A DNA stretch of 64,000 nt, taken from NCBI RefSeq assembly GCF_918731615.1, contig NZ_OU957226.1, positions 744,001-808,000 on the forward strand. The letters are read 5' to 3'. The position numbers and the translations under genes were made by a program. Below, piece after piece: positions 35,415-47,416 of this stretch; the stretch's first letter is position 1, and each line of letters begins with the position of its first letter. This DNA is from Flavobacterium sp. CECT 9288. Its GTDB lineage: Bacteria > Bacteroidota > Bacteroidia > Flavobacteriales > Flavobacteriaceae. The notes under the pieces are model-generated. The model had not been told where the DNA came from, did not search any database, and worked only from the letters and a program-made list of their open reading frames with translations.

Positions 35415-36278
35415 ATGAATTTAGATTTTTATATAGTAGATGTTTTTACGGATGCGAAGTATGCAGGCAATCAACTTGCTGTTTTTTTGGGTGCCGAAAA
35501 TTTGAGCAAAGATAAAATGCAACAAATTGCAAAGGAAATAAACTTTGCCGAGAGTACTTTTATCACTCACATCAATACGGAAACAAATACTGCCGAAATT
35601 AAAATTTTCACACCTGAACATGAAATGCAGTTTGCAGGGCATCCCATCATTGGGACATCATGGGTTTTAATGAATAAAATTTTCAATAATAATCCATCAA
35701 CGATTACAATGCAGGTTCCTGTGGGAGCAATTCCTGTTCATGAAAAAGATGGATTTATTTGGCTTCAAGCCGCGCAACCTACTTTTTTAGATGTTTATTT
35801 AAAAGATGATTTTTCCTCATTTAGTACTTTGTCACAAGGTGATTTTGATAAAAATTTCCCTATTCAAGAGGTGACTACTGGTAGTGCATTTGTTATGGTA
35901 CCCGTAAAAAATGAAGAGGTGCTGGGCAAGATTGTTTTGGATAAAAATAAAGCAGAACAATGGTTGCGCCAAAATTGTAAAACACCACATAGAGCTTTTT
36001 ACTTTTTTTGTTTAGAAAATGAAAAATTATCTAGCAGAATGATGTGTATTGAAAACAATCAATTGATTGAAGATGCAGCTACAGGTAGTGCCAGTACATG
36101 CTTGCAAGCATTTTTATTACAATATCACAATCCAAAAATAAAGCTTGTCAATCACCAAGGGCATTTTATACAAAGGCCTTCTCAAATTTATTTTGATGGA
36201 ACAAAAAGTGGTGAAAATTATGAAATTAAAATAGGAGGGAAGTCTCAGTTTCTTGCAAAAGGAGTTTGGGAAGTATAA
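35415..36278 (+). CDS. PhzF family isomerase-like protein
   Basis: A 287-aa protein of the PhzF/diaminopimelate-epimerase fold. The first half has FTDAKYAGNQLAVFLG and the catalytic Glu in INFAESTFI (about residue 45); the second half has IEDAATGSASTCLQAFL. PhzF itself isomerises a phenazine precursor, but most family members have no known substrate, so a phenazine role is not claimed. It starts 53 bases after the TPR gene and its end comes close to the barrel gene start. Confidence 0.87.
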   Translation: MNLDFYIVDVFTDAKYAGNQLAVFLGAENLSKDKMQQIAKEINFAESTFITHINTETNTAEIKIFTPEHEMQFAGHPIIGTSWVLMNKIFNNNPSTITMQVPVGAIPVHEKDGFIWLQAAQPTFLDVYLKDDFSSFSTLSQGDFDKNFPIQEVTTGSAFVMVPVKNEEVLGKIVLDKNKAEQWLRQNCKTPHRAFYFFCLENEKLSSRMMCIENNQLIEDAATGSASTCLQAFLLQYHNPKIKLVNHQGHFIQRPSQIYFDGTKSGENYEIKIGGKSQFLAKGVWEV

Positions 36279-36325
36279 GCTTGCGTAAAAAAGCATTTAA
36301 AAAACAAGAAGTAAACACAACAGAA

Positions 36326-38113
36326 ATGACATTGAATCCATCCATTATAAACGTACAGAATTATAGCAAAACAGGAATTTTAAAGCCGTTTCTATTAGGC
36401 TTTTTGTTTATGGGTATAATTCCAATTTCTTGGTCACAAAAAAAAGAGCAAATAGGGACAGAAACGGTAAACGTAGTCAAGCCATTTACTCCTAAAATTT
36501 CAGATGCCTTTAAAGTCAAAGAAGTTCCAGAACTTGAGGAAGAGGCCAATTCGAAAAAAGAAACGGTTAAGTATGCTATTTTTTCATTCCCTGTAGCATC
36601 AACTTTTACTCCTTCAAAGGGAAAAGCACAAGGGGTTGAAAAGGAAAAACAACCTCATATTTTTAAAAATTATGCCACATTTGGTGCTGGTAATTATGGA
36701 ACATTGGTAGGAGAACTGTTTGTGAATCATGATTTAAATACTACTGATTATGTGGGAGGAATGTTCAGGCATCACTCCTCGCAAGGCGGAATTAATGCCA
36801 TAGATTTAGATAACAGTTTTTATGATACGGCATTCGATATTATGTACGGTTCAAATCAAAAAACACTTTCGTACAATCTGGATTTGGGTTACAATAACCA
36901 AATAAATAATTGGTATGGTTTGCCAATGAATTTTGGAAGTTCATTAACCAATTCTGATAAAGCAAGTTTGCTTGCCAGTATTGATCCTAAACAATCTTAC
37001 AATACGTTGTCTTTCTCAGGAAATGTAGTACTTGCCGAGGGAATATTGGAAAAGGCAACTGTCAAGTTCAATAGATTTACCGATCTTTATAAATCGGCCG
37101 AAAATCGTTTTGTAGTAAAGCCCACGCTAGAACTTAAAGTAATGGATTATGCTGTAAAAACAGATGTTATTGTGGATTATGTAGGCGGAAATTTTGTCAC
37201 TAATAACAGCAATACAGCAGCCATTGATTATGGTTTTACAAATTTTGGTCTCTCGCCAAGTTTTGTGATGCAAGAGAAAGATTGGACTTTAAACCTTGGT
37301 GCCACTCTTTATTATAGTTTGGATACCAAAAACAGCAATAGCTCTTTATATATCTATCCAAAATTTACTGCCTCCTACAAAGTGGTGGGCGATTTGATGA
37401 TATTTTATGCTGGTGCTGAAGGTAATTTAAACCAAAATTCCTATCAAGATTTTGTGACCGAAAACCCATTTTTGTCTCCAACCTTATTGATTAATCCAAC
37501 CGATAATCAATATGAAATCTATGCAGGTCTTAAAGGAAAGTTGAGCAATACTGTGAGTTATACCTTGAGAGGTTCGTATAACAATGAGCGCAACAAGGCT
37601 TTGTTTAAAAGCAATGATTATAGTGAGACCGCTACTAATATGAACTATGGTTTTGGGAACTCATTTCAAGTGGTGTATGATGATATGCGTACCCTTTGTT
37701 TTTTCGGAGAACTTAAAGCTGATTTTTCAAAGGATATTTCTTTTGGAATAAACGGCAGCTTTAGCAGTTTTACAAATGATTTTCAACAAGAGGCTTGGAA
37801 CTTACCAGCAATTCAGTTTAAAGCAAATCTTGACGTGGATATCACAGAGAAATGGTATGCTGGCGCGAATGTATTTTATGTAGGAGAACGCAAAGATCTT
37901 CAAAACAGTACTACTTTTTTACCATCAACTACTCCGATTATATTAGAAGGATATTTTGATGTGAATGCAAATGTGGGTTACAAATACAATGATCAATTAA
38001 CAGGTTTTATAAAATTAAACAATCTAACGAATAACAACTATCAAAAATGGTTGAATTTCCCAGTGCAAGGTTTTCAATTTTTAGTGGGAGCCAATTATAA
38101 GTTTGATTTTTAA
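36326..38113 (+). CDS. TonB-receptor-like outer-membrane beta barrel
   Basis: A 595-aa protein from the ATG at 36326; the longer frame begins at TTG inside the PhzF gene. A signal peptide (LGFLFMGIIPISWSQ) is followed by a short periplasmic stretch (VNVVKPFTPKISDAFKVKE) instead of a plug domain, and then by amphipathic strands ending in VGANYKFDF, the aromatic outer-membrane signature. It is usually labelled TonB-dependent receptor but lacks the plug and TonB box that I can see. It probably acts with the TPR protein. Confidence 0.72.
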   Translation: MTLNPSIINVQNYSKTGILKPFLLGFLFMGIIPISWSQKKEQIGTETVNVVKPFTPKISDAFKVKEVPELEEEANSKKETVKYAIFSFPVASTFTPSKGKAQGVEKEKQPHIFKNYATFGAGNYGTLVGELFVNHDLNTTDYVGGMFRHHSSQGGINAIDLDNSFYDTAFDIMYGSNQKTLSYNLDLGYNNQINNWYGLPMNFGSSLTNSDKASLLASIDPKQSYNTLSFSGNVVLAEGILEKATVKFNRFTDLYKSAENRFVVKPTLELKVMDYAVKTDVIVDYVGGNFVTNNSNTAAIDYGFTNFGLSPSFVMQEKDWTLNLGATLYYSLDTKNSNSSLYIYPKFTASYKVVGDLMIFYAGAEGNLNQNSYQDFVTENPFLSPTLLINPTDNQYEIYAGLKGKLSNTVSYTLRGSYNNERNKALFKSNDYSETATNMNYGFGNSFQVVYDDMRTLCFFGELKADFSKDISFGINGSFSSFTNDFQQEAWNLPAIQFKANLDVDITEKWYAGANVFYVGERKDLQNSTTFLPSTTPIILEGYFDVNANVGYKYNDQLTGFIKLNNLTNNNYQKWLNFPVQGFQFLVGANYKFDF

Positions 38114-38114
38114 T

Positions 38115-38222
38115 TTTTTTACCGAAGCACACGGTTCATAAAGAATGCACAGAGACCACAGAAAATATAATTATAATACTTCTTGAACATTGCGCTTTCT
38201 TTGTGAACTTTGTGGTTAAATT
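38115..38222. repeat. Intergenic sequence resembling a dispersed flavobacterial repeat
   Basis: Contains CACAGAGACCACAGAAA and, 39 bases on, TTTGTGAACTTTGTGGTTAAA. I associate this kind of sequence with repeated intergenic elements in flavobacteria; only one copy is seen in this window, so the call is weak. Confidence 0.35.
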
Positions 38223-38229
38223 TTAAATT

Positions 38230-38679
38230 ATGACTTTCAAACAAAAAATCCACACTCATTATTTACAATTGGTTCAAGACCGAATAGATGTTTTTAAAGA
38301 CATGATCACGGCACTTACTGAGGATTCAAAAAATGATGCCAAAGGTTCCGCAGGCGATAAACACGAAACGGCTTTATCGATGATGCACCTTGAGCAAGAA
38401 AAACTCAATCATAAACTGAAAGAAGTATTGGGTCAAAAATCAATTTTAGATAAAATTGACTCCACTACAAGTGCTAAAACTATTATTGTGGGAAGTTTGG
38501 TCAAAGCCAATGGGATTTATTTGTATCTAAGTGCAGCACTTCCTAAAATTGCTGTTGATGGTATCAATGTGATTGCACTTTCTCCGCAATCACCATTGGG
38601 AGCGAAGTTAATGGGGAGCCAAGAAGGATTTACTTTTGATATTAATGGTTCAAACTATGTAATTCAATCAATTCAATAA
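38230..38679 (+). CDS. GreA/GreB-like C-terminal domain protein
   Basis: A 149-aa protein with a helical N-terminal part (1-75, likely coiled coil) and a C-terminal beta domain ending IALSPQSPLGAKLMGSQEGF followed by NGSNYVIQSI, which resembles the C-terminal domain of GreA/GreB transcription factors. Related proteins are often misnamed 3-oxoacyl-ACP synthase. It might bind RNA polymerase, but the acidic tip typical of Gre coiled coils is not evident. It is a single gene. Confidence 0.65.
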   Translation: MTFKQKIHTHYLQLVQDRIDVFKDMITALTEDSKNDAKGSAGDKHETALSMMHLEQEKLNHKLKEVLGQKSILDKIDSTTSAKTIIVGSLVKANGIYLYLSAALPKIAVDGINVIALSPQSPLGAKLMGSQEGFTFDINGSNYVIQSIQ

Positions 38680-38868
38680 AATTTTATGCTATTTACACTT
38701 TACAAGTAGACTCTGTTTTTTATTTAGGTTTTAATTAGTTTTTTATAGTTTTTAGTTATTTTTAGTTTAAATATGTAACTGAATATTGGTTTTATGTTTT
38801 ACATATGAAACTATAACTGCATCTTTGCTTTATCAAAATAAATAAATTCATTTATAAAATATAGCATT

Positions 38869-40545
38869 ATGTGTGGAATAGTATGTGCCTTCGACCTGAA
38901 ACAAAAAGCAGAAGTTTTAAGACCTAAGGTTTTAGAAATGTCAAAAATAATTCGTCATCGTGGACCAGACTGGAGCGGAATCTTTAGCAACGAAAAAGCC
39001 ATTTTATCACATGAACGTTTAGCAATTGTGGATCCAGCATCGGGAAAACAACCTTTATTTAGCGAAGACAAACAACTTATCTTAGCTGCCAATGGTGAGA
39101 TTTACAATCATAGAGCATTGCGCAAACAATTTGAAGGTAAATACAACTTTCAAACAGAAAGTGATTGCGAAGTTATTTTGGCACTTTACAAAGAAAAAGG
39201 ACCTCATTTTATTGATGAAATGAACGGAATTTTTGGCTTTGCCATTTATGATGTCAAGAAAGATGAGTACTTCATTGCAAGGGATCACATGGGAATTATT
39301 CCATTATACATCGGTTGGGATGAGCGCGGTACGTTTTATGTTGCTTCTGAATTGAAAGCTTTAGAAGGTTATTGTACAAAAATTCAATTGTTTCCTCCTG
39401 GACACTACATGACGAGTACTGATGGCGAATTTGTACAATGGTATAAAAGAGATTGGACTGATTATGATGCTGTAAAAGATAACGAAACAAACATTCAGAA
39501 TATAAAAGTAGCATTAGAAGCAGCCGTTCACAGACAATTAATGAGTGATGTCCCTTATGGTGTTTTACTTTCTGGCGGGTTAGATTCCTCTATAACTTCG
39601 GCTGTAGCCAAAAAATTTGCACAAAAACGAATTGAGTCTGGTGATACTACCGATGCTTGGTACCCGCAATTGCACTCATTTTCAGTAGGATTAGAAGGTT
39701 CTCCGGATCTTGCAGCAGCGCAAATTGTAGCAGACCACATAGGAACCATTCATCACGAAATTAAATTCACGATTCAAGAAGGTTTAGATGCGGTCAAAGA
39801 TGTCATTTACAACTTAGAAACTTATGATGTTACTACCATTAGAGCATCAACACCTATGTGGTTGATGGCGAGAGTTATTAAGTCAATGGGTATAAAAATG
39901 GTACTTTCTGGTGAAGGAGCTGACGAACTTTTTGGTGGGTACTTGTACTTTCACAAAGCGCCAAATGCAAGAGAATTTCACGAAGAGAATGTACGAAAAC
40001 TAAGTAAGCTGCACATGTACGATTGTTTGCGTGCCAATAAAAGTTTAGCGGCCTGGGGAATCGAAGGTCGTGTACCTTTCCTTGACAAAGAGTTCATGGA
40101 TGTGGCCATGCGCATCAACCCGCAAGATAAAATGATCAACAAAGAACATCCTATGGAAAAATGGGTGGTTCGTAAAGCATTCGAAGATATGTTGCCTCCA
40201 AGTGTGGCATGGAGACAAAAAGAGCAATTTAGTGATGGTGTGGGGTACAGCTGGATTGATACTTTAAAAGAAGTTGTTGCTATTGAGGTTTCTGACGAAC
40301 AATTGGCAAATGCCAAATATAAGTTTCCGTTGCAAACACCTACGTCAAAAGAGGAATATTATTACCGTTCTATCTTTCACGACCATTTTCCTAGTGACGC
40401 TGCCGCCTTGTGTGTGCCTCAAGAAGCTAGTGTGGCTTGTAGTACAAAAATTGCTTTGGAGTGGGATGAAGCTTTCAAGAACATGAACGATCCATCGGGT
40501 AGGGCTGTAGCAAGTGTTCATGATGATGCTTACGCAAAAGTGTAG
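38869..40545 (+). CDS. asnB: Asparagine synthetase B (glutamine-hydrolysing), copy 1
   Basis: A 558-aa enzyme that makes asparagine from aspartate, glutamine and ATP. The N-terminal Ntn glutaminase domain starts MCGIVCAFD with catalytic Cys2, and carries ILSHERLAIVDP and LAANGEIYNHRAL. The synthetase domain has the PP-loop SGGLDSS (about residue 235) and the SGEGADELFGGYLYF motif. A second, clearly related copy lies 2 kb downstream. This is the longer one and shares the C-terminal DPSGRA motif with it. Confidence 0.93.
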   Translation: MCGIVCAFDLKQKAEVLRPKVLEMSKIIRHRGPDWSGIFSNEKAILSHERLAIVDPASGKQPLFSEDKQLILAANGEIYNHRALRKQFEGKYNFQTESDCEVILALYKEKGPHFIDEMNGIFGFAIYDVKKDEYFIARDHMGIIPLYIGWDERGTFYVASELKALEGYCTKIQLFPPGHYMTSTDGEFVQWYKRDWTDYDAVKDNETNIQNIKVALEAAVHRQLMSDVPYGVLLSGGLDSSITSAVAKKFAQKRIESGDTTDAWYPQLHSFSVGLEGSPDLAAAQIVADHIGTIHHEIKFTIQEGLDAVKDVIYNLETYDVTTIRASTPMWLMARVIKSMGIKMVLSGEGADELFGGYLYFHKAPNAREFHEENVRKLSKLHMYDCLRANKSLAAWGIEGRVPFLDKEFMDVAMRINPQDKMINKEHPMEKWVVRKAFEDMLPPSVAWRQKEQFSDGVGYSWIDTLKEVVAIEVSDEQLANAKYKFPLQTPTSKEEYYYRSIFHDHFPSDAAALCVPQEASVACSTKIALEWDEAFKNMNDPSGRAVASVHDDAYAKV

Positions 40546-40571
40546 TAGAATAGCTTACTAATTACGATAAG

Positions 40572-40600
40572 AAACGCACCCGAAAGGAGTGCGTTTTTTT
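40572..40600 (+). terminator. asnB copy 1 terminator
   Basis: AAACGCAC and GTGCGTTT pair around CCGAAAGGA, followed by a T run. Confidence 0.85.
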
Positions 40601-40701
40601 ATGAATAAAAATAACATTAAACTTTAAAATGGTTTTAATTCTAAATTAATGCGCTCTATTTCAGGACAGTTTTTTATATTAGCATAACTAAATCATAACT
40701 T

Positions 40702-42327
40702 ATGAGAGCTTTTGCTTTACTTTTTTTTACACTATTTTTAATTTCATGCAACCAAAACGAAAAAATTATGGTGGATGCCATCATTACTGATGCTACCATT
40801 TATACCGTAAACAACACCTTTGAGAAAGCTACCGCTATGGCAATTGATAAAGGTAAAATTGTTGCAATTGGGACAGATACTGATATTGAAAAAAAATACC
40901 AGTCTAATAACTCTACAAAAGCTGATGGGAAGTTCATTTATCCAGGATTAATAGATGCGCACTGTCATTTTTACACGTACGGTTTGAGTTTGCAAGAGGT
41001 CGATTTGCGTGGAACAACGAGTATGGCAGACATCATAAGTCGTTTAAAAGCTTTTCAAAAAGAAAAAAATCCTGCGTTTATTGTTGGTAATGGTTGGGAC
41101 CAAAACGATTGGGACGTAAAAAAATATCCAACAAAGGCTGATCTTGATGTTGCATTTCCTGATATCCCAGTGGTTTTAAACCGAGTTGACAGTCACGCCA
41201 TTATTGTAAACAGTAAAGCTCTTGCACTGGCAGGAATTACAAAAGATACGAATGCCGAAGGTGGTCAAATAGAAATTGTAAACGGTGAGCCTACAGGAAT
41301 TTTAGTAGACAATCCGATGGAATTGATTTTTAAAATTATACCTAAACCAACTCGTAAAATTCAAATAGCAGCTTTATTAGACGCTGAAAAAGTAATGTTT
41401 GATTATGGTTTAACAACTGTAAATGATGCTGGACTTGATCCAGATATTATTCACTTGATGGATAGTTTACAAAAAGCAAAATTGATGAAGCTTAATGTGT
41501 ATGCTATGGTTACGGCCAATCAAAAAAATATTGATATGTACCTTAAAAAAGGAATTTACAAAACAGATCAACTTAATGTAAGATCTTTTAAAATGTATGG
41601 TGACGGAGCTTTAGGTTCGCGCGGCGCGTGTATGCACAAACCGTATTCGGATAAGCCAGGTCAATATGGAGCCTTACTAGCGCCGGTTGTAGGGCTAAAA
41701 TCGGTTGCGAAACAAATTGCGAATTCAAATTTTCAATTGAATACACACGCTATTGGCGATTCTGCAAATACAGTAATTTTAAAAATTTACAAAGAGGTAT
41801 TGGCTGGAACCAAAGACAGACGATGGAAAATAGAACATGCTCAAGTGTTGCGAGAGGCTGATTTTGATTATTTCAAATTTGGTATTATTCCATCTGTTCA
41901 ACCCACACACGCTACATCAGATATGTATTGGGCCGAAGAACGTCTAGGAAAACAGAGAATAAAAAATGCGTACGCCTTTAAAAAACTCCTTCAAAAAGCA
42001 GGAACAGTAGCGCTAGGAACAGATTTTCCTGTGGAGGAAGTGAACCCAATGCTTACTTTTCATGCTGCCGTAACTCGTAAAGATGTTAAGGATTATCCTA
42101 AAGGTGGTTTTCAAATGGAAAATGCACTTACACGTGCTGAAACCTTGAGAGGAATGACGCTCTGGGCCGCTTATTCAAATTTTGAAGAAAAAGAAAAAGG
42201 AAGTTTAGAAGTTGGTAAATGGGCTGATTTTGTAATTTATGACGAAGATTTAATGAAAGTGAAAGAAAACATGATGGTCAAAATGAAACCAATTAGTACT
42301 TTTATAAAAGGACAAAAAGTAAAATAA
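40702..42327 (+). CDS. Amidohydrolase lipoprotein (YtcJ-like)
   Basis: A 541-aa amidohydrolase of the YtcJ-like group. The signal peptide ends in a lipobox (LFLISCN), so the enzyme is probably anchored outside the inner membrane. The metal site starts FIYPGLIDAHCHFYTYG with the HxH motif, continues with NTHAIGD, KIEHAQVL and ends with ALGTDFPVEEVNP. The substrate is unknown. It lies between the two asnB copies on the same strand, 157 and 182 bases from them, so each is likely a separate unit. Confidence 0.82.
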   Translation: MRAFALLFFTLFLISCNQNEKIMVDAIITDATIYTVNNTFEKATAMAIDKGKIVAIGTDTDIEKKYQSNNSTKADGKFIYPGLIDAHCHFYTYGLSLQEVDLRGTTSMADIISRLKAFQKEKNPAFIVGNGWDQNDWDVKKYPTKADLDVAFPDIPVVLNRVDSHAIIVNSKALALAGITKDTNAEGGQIEIVNGEPTGILVDNPMELIFKIIPKPTRKIQIAALLDAEKVMFDYGLTTVNDAGLDPDIIHLMDSLQKAKLMKLNVYAMVTANQKNIDMYLKKGIYKTDQLNVRSFKMYGDGALGSRGACMHKPYSDKPGQYGALLAPVVGLKSVAKQIANSNFQLNTHAIGDSANTVILKIYKEVLAGTKDRRWKIEHAQVLREADFDYFKFGIIPSVQPTHATSDMYWAEERLGKQRIKNAYAFKKLLQKAGTVALGTDFPVEEVNPMLTFHAAVTRKDVKDYPKGGFQMENALTRAETLRGMTLWAAYSNFEEKEKGSLEVGKWADFVIYDEDLMKVKENMMVKMKPISTFIKGQKVK

Positions 42328-42509
42328 AGTACTTATAGCTGTCAGTTCAGTTTAAAAAGCGATGAATTCAAGGATTTAAGTTTCATATTTAATCTAATAC
42401 CATGTTTTTACTTTTAAATATATATTAAAAATGATCTTTGTCTTTTGTATGATTAGTCGGCAATGCATATTTGCAGTTCCCGTTTGTTTAACAATTAAAT
42501 AGAATAAGT

Positions 42510-44111
42510 ATGTGTGGAATATTGGCCATCATTGGTAAAGGAAAAGAAGAGCAATTGGTTAGAGATCTCTCTAGTCGAATGTCACATCGTGGACCTGATG
42601 AACGGGATTTGTATGCCATGCCTAATGGTCATTATTTAAGCCATGAGCGACTTTCTATAATTGACTTGCATTCAGGAAAACAACCTATTCAAGGCACAAC
42701 TACAGCTTACATGGTTCATAATGGTGAAATATACAATTACTTAGAATTAAAGCAAGAATATTTGAGTAACCATGTATTTCGTACCCAATCAGATTCGGAA
42801 GTAATTGTGCATCTTTATGAAGAGTTTGGATATAATTTTTGTCATAAATTAGACGGAGATTTTGCTTTTGTAATCATTGATGGTGATGATTACATGGCAG
42901 CAAGAGATCCTCTAGGAGTAAAGCCTTTGTATTATGGATTAGATGAAAGAGGTAGGATGTACTTTGCATCAGAAATGAAAGCTATTGCAGATCAATGCAA
43001 AACCTTTTCAACTTTTCCGCCAGGACATTATTATACCGCAAAAACAGGTTTTGTAAAATATTACAAGCCAGAATACGAGTATTTTGTAAATGAATACCAA
43101 GATGTAGATTATCAATTAATCCGTGAATATCTGACTATTGCTACTCAAAAAAGGTTAATGGCAGATGTTCCATTAGGGGTTTTGTTATCAGGTGGTTTAG
43201 ATTCATCATTAACAACAGCAATTGCTTCCCGTTTACTTAAAAATCAATCAGAGCCCTTGCACTCCTTTGCAATAGGAATAGATGAAAATGCTCCAGATAT
43301 TGTTGCTGCTAGGAAAGTGGCTAATTTTTTAGGAACACAACATCATGAGGTTTTTTTTACAGTGGAGCAGGGTATTGAAGTACTTGAACAAATAATTTAC
43401 CAAATAGAAACATATGATGTAATCTCAGTGAGAGCTAGTGTTCCAATGTATTTTTTATCGAAAGTCATTGTTGAAAAAGGGATTAAAGTTGTTTTATCTG
43501 GCGAAGGTGCCGATGAAATTTTTGGAGGATATTTATATTTTGCAAATGCGCCTTCAGTGGCAGATTTTCAACGTGAAACAATAGAGAGAGTACAAAAAAT
43601 ATTTACTGCCGATTTGTTGAGAGCTGATAAAGCAACAATGGCTAACGGTCTTGAAGCCAGATTACCGTTTTTAGATCAAGCCTTTTTGGATCTTGCCATT
43701 AGGATTAACCCAGAGCAGAAACTACCTAAAACGTATGGTGGTAAAGAAAAATATATTTTACGAAAAGCATTTGATACTCCTGATGATCCCTATTTACCAG
43801 ATGAAATCTTGTGGAGGCAAAAAGAACAATTTTCAGATGGAGTAGGCTACAGTTGGGTCGATGAATTAATTGCTTATTGTGCAACTCAAGTATCTGATGA
43901 ACAATTGGCAACAGCTTCAACAACTTTTCCGTATAATTCGCCTACAACAAAAGAAGCTTATCTTTATCGTTCTATTTTTCAAAAGCATTTCCCTCAATTG
44001 AGCGCTGCGCAAACAGTAAGAAAGTGGATTCCAAAGTGGCAAGAAAATTTAGATCCTAGTGGAAGGGCTAATGCTGCTCACGAAGAATCAGCATACGCCG
44101 GAAAAGCGTAA
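42510..44111 (+). CDS. asnB: Asparagine synthetase B, copy 2
   Basis: A 533-aa paralogue of the copy 1 gene. It has Cys2 (MCGILAIIG), LSHERLSIIDLHSG, VHNGEIYNYLEL, the PP-loop SGGLDSS and the SGEGADEIFGGYLYF motif, so it looks active. It is about 25 aa shorter than copy 1. Identity is high in the synthetase domain but clearly not recent, so the pair is an old duplication with a possible difference in regulation. A strong terminator follows. Confidence 0.92.
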   Translation: MCGILAIIGKGKEEQLVRDLSSRMSHRGPDERDLYAMPNGHYLSHERLSIIDLHSGKQPIQGTTTAYMVHNGEIYNYLELKQEYLSNHVFRTQSDSEVIVHLYEEFGYNFCHKLDGDFAFVIIDGDDYMAARDPLGVKPLYYGLDERGRMYFASEMKAIADQCKTFSTFPPGHYYTAKTGFVKYYKPEYEYFVNEYQDVDYQLIREYLTIATQKRLMADVPLGVLLSGGLDSSLTTAIASRLLKNQSEPLHSFAIGIDENAPDIVAARKVANFLGTQHHEVFFTVEQGIEVLEQIIYQIETYDVISVRASVPMYFLSKVIVEKGIKVVLSGEGADEIFGGYLYFANAPSVADFQRETIERVQKIFTADLLRADKATMANGLEARLPFLDQAFLDLAIRINPEQKLPKTYGGKEKYILRKAFDTPDDPYLPDEILWRQKEQFSDGVGYSWVDELIAYCATQVSDEQLATASTTFPYNSPTTKEAYLYRSIFQKHFPQLSAAQTVRKWIPKWQENLDPSGRANAAHEESAYAGKA

Positions 44112-44143
44112 ATTTTAAATACGATATTCATTATTTTATCTTG

Positions 44144-44190
44144 AAAGATTTTCAAAACCACCTGTAAACAGTGGTTTTTGAAAGTCTTTT
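44144..44190 (+). terminator. asnB copy 2 terminator
   Basis: TTCAAAACCAC pairs with GTGGTTTTTGAA (one bulged T), extended by AAAGA/TCTTT, followed by a T run. Confidence 0.82.
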
Positions 44191-44329
44191 TTTGTGCTTC
44201 CTAATTTTTTATTTTGTGATTCATACTGAATCAGTGATACGATTCTTTTTTTATCTGTTTTTGTAAACAAATGTTAATAACTTAAAGCCTTTAAAACTGA
44301 TTTTAACGGTAATATAATTTGCGTTTTTA

Positions 44330-44337
44330 TATATTTG
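44330..44337 (+). promoter_or_regulatory. gyrB -7 promoter box
   Basis: TATATTTG, 36 bases before the gyrB start codon. No -33 box at the usual distance. Confidence 0.5.
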
Positions 44338-44364
44338 CGTGTTATACAAAAATTACATTTTTAG

Positions 44365-46317
<1,953 letters not shown>

Positions 46318-46376
46318 CTACTGAATAAATAAAACTAAATAACCAAAATAACAATTAACCGAATAAACTTAATAAT

Positions 46377-47309
46377 ATGAAAGTTACCATTGTAGGTGCA
46401 GGAAATGTAGGTGCGACATGTGCTGATGTGATTTCTTACAGAGGAATTGCTAGCGAAGTAGTTTTGCTGGATATAAAAGAAGGTTTTGCCGAAGGTAAAG
46501 CCCTTGATATTATGCAATGTGCAACTAATACAGGTTTCAATACCAAAGTGTCTGGTGTTACAAATGATTATGCAAAAACTGCCGGAAGTGATGTAGTGGT
46601 AATTACATCTGGAATACCAAGAAAACCAGGTATGACACGCGAGGAGTTAATAGGCATAAATGCAGGAATCGTGAAAACGGTTGCTGAAAATGTATTGAAA
46701 TATTCTCCGGATACCATAATAGTTGTAGTTTCAAATCCTATGGATACAATGACTTATTTAGCATTGAAATCTACAGGATTGCCAAAAAATAGAATTATAG
46801 GAATGGGAGGTGCTTTAGATAGTTCTCGTTTTAGAACGTATTTGTCTCTAGCATTAGACAAGCCAGCAAATGATATTTCAGCAATGGTTATAGGTGGACA
46901 CGGAGATACAACCATGATTCCATTAACAAGATTGGCTTCTTATAATGGCATACCAGTTTCTCAATTTTTATCAGAAGAAGAGTTGCAAAAAGTGGCTGCC
47001 GATACAATGGTGGGTGGCGCTACGCTGACAGGTTTACTAGGCACATCTGCTTGGTATGCCCCAGGAGCATCTGTTGCTTTTTTAGTAGATAGTATTTTGA
47101 ATGATCAAAAGAAAATGATTGCATGTTCAGTATTTGTTGAAGGAGAATATGGGCAAGATGATATTTGTATTGGAGTGCCATGTATTATTGGTAAAAATGG
47201 TGTAGAGGAAATATTAAATATCGAATTAAATGATGCTGAAAAAGCTTTGTTTGCCAAAAGCGCTGATGCTGTAAGACAAATGAACGATGCCTTAAAGGAC
47301 ATTTTATAG
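46377..47309 (+). CDS. mdh: Malate dehydrogenase
   Basis: A 310-aa NAD-dependent malate dehydrogenase of the LDH-like type, interconverting malate and oxaloacetate in the TCA cycle. The NAD loop is VGAGNVGATCADVI (4-17), the substrate-binding Arg pair lies in SGIPRKPGMTREEL, and the catalytic His in VIGGHGDTTMIPL. Length and motifs are normal. A terminator follows directly. Confidence 0.95.
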   Translation: MKVTIVGAGNVGATCADVISYRGIASEVVLLDIKEGFAEGKALDIMQCATNTGFNTKVSGVTNDYAKTAGSDVVVITSGIPRKPGMTREELIGINAGIVKTVAENVLKYSPDTIIVVVSNPMDTMTYLALKSTGLPKNRIIGMGGALDSSRFRTYLSLALDKPANDISAMVIGGHGDTTMIPLTRLASYNGIPVSQFLSEEELQKVAADTMVGGATLTGLLGTSAWYAPGASVAFLVDSILNDQKKMIACSVFVEGEYGQDDICIGVPCIIGKNGVEEILNIELNDAEKALFAKSADAVRQMNDALKDIL

Positions 47310-47332
47310 AAATATCAAATATATAAGAAATC

Positions 47333-47363
47333 AAAGACTGCTAGTTGCATAGCAGTCTTTTTC
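47333..47363 (+). terminator. mdh terminator
   Basis: AAAGACTGCT and AGCAGTCTTT pair around eight bases, followed by T-rich sequence. Confidence 0.85.
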
Positions 47364-47385
47364 TTGATATTAATCAATAAATAAA

Positions 47386-47416
47386 TTGGTTAATCATATC
47401 CTTAATTATATATTTG
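47386..47416 (+). promoter_or_regulatory. secDF promoter
   Basis: TTGG (47386-47389, near TTTG) is followed after 19 bases by TATATTTG (47409-47416), 122 bases before the start codon, so the leader is long. Confidence 0.55.

Noticed and set aside
36266..36325. Upstream start of the outer-membrane barrel gene
   Set aside because: It is a TTG inside the PhzF gene and would place 20 non-signal residues before the signal peptide.
38230..38679. 3-oxoacyl-ACP synthase
   Set aside because: This is a common database label for such proteins, but the 149 residues hold no ketosynthase motif; the C-terminus looks GreA/GreB-like.
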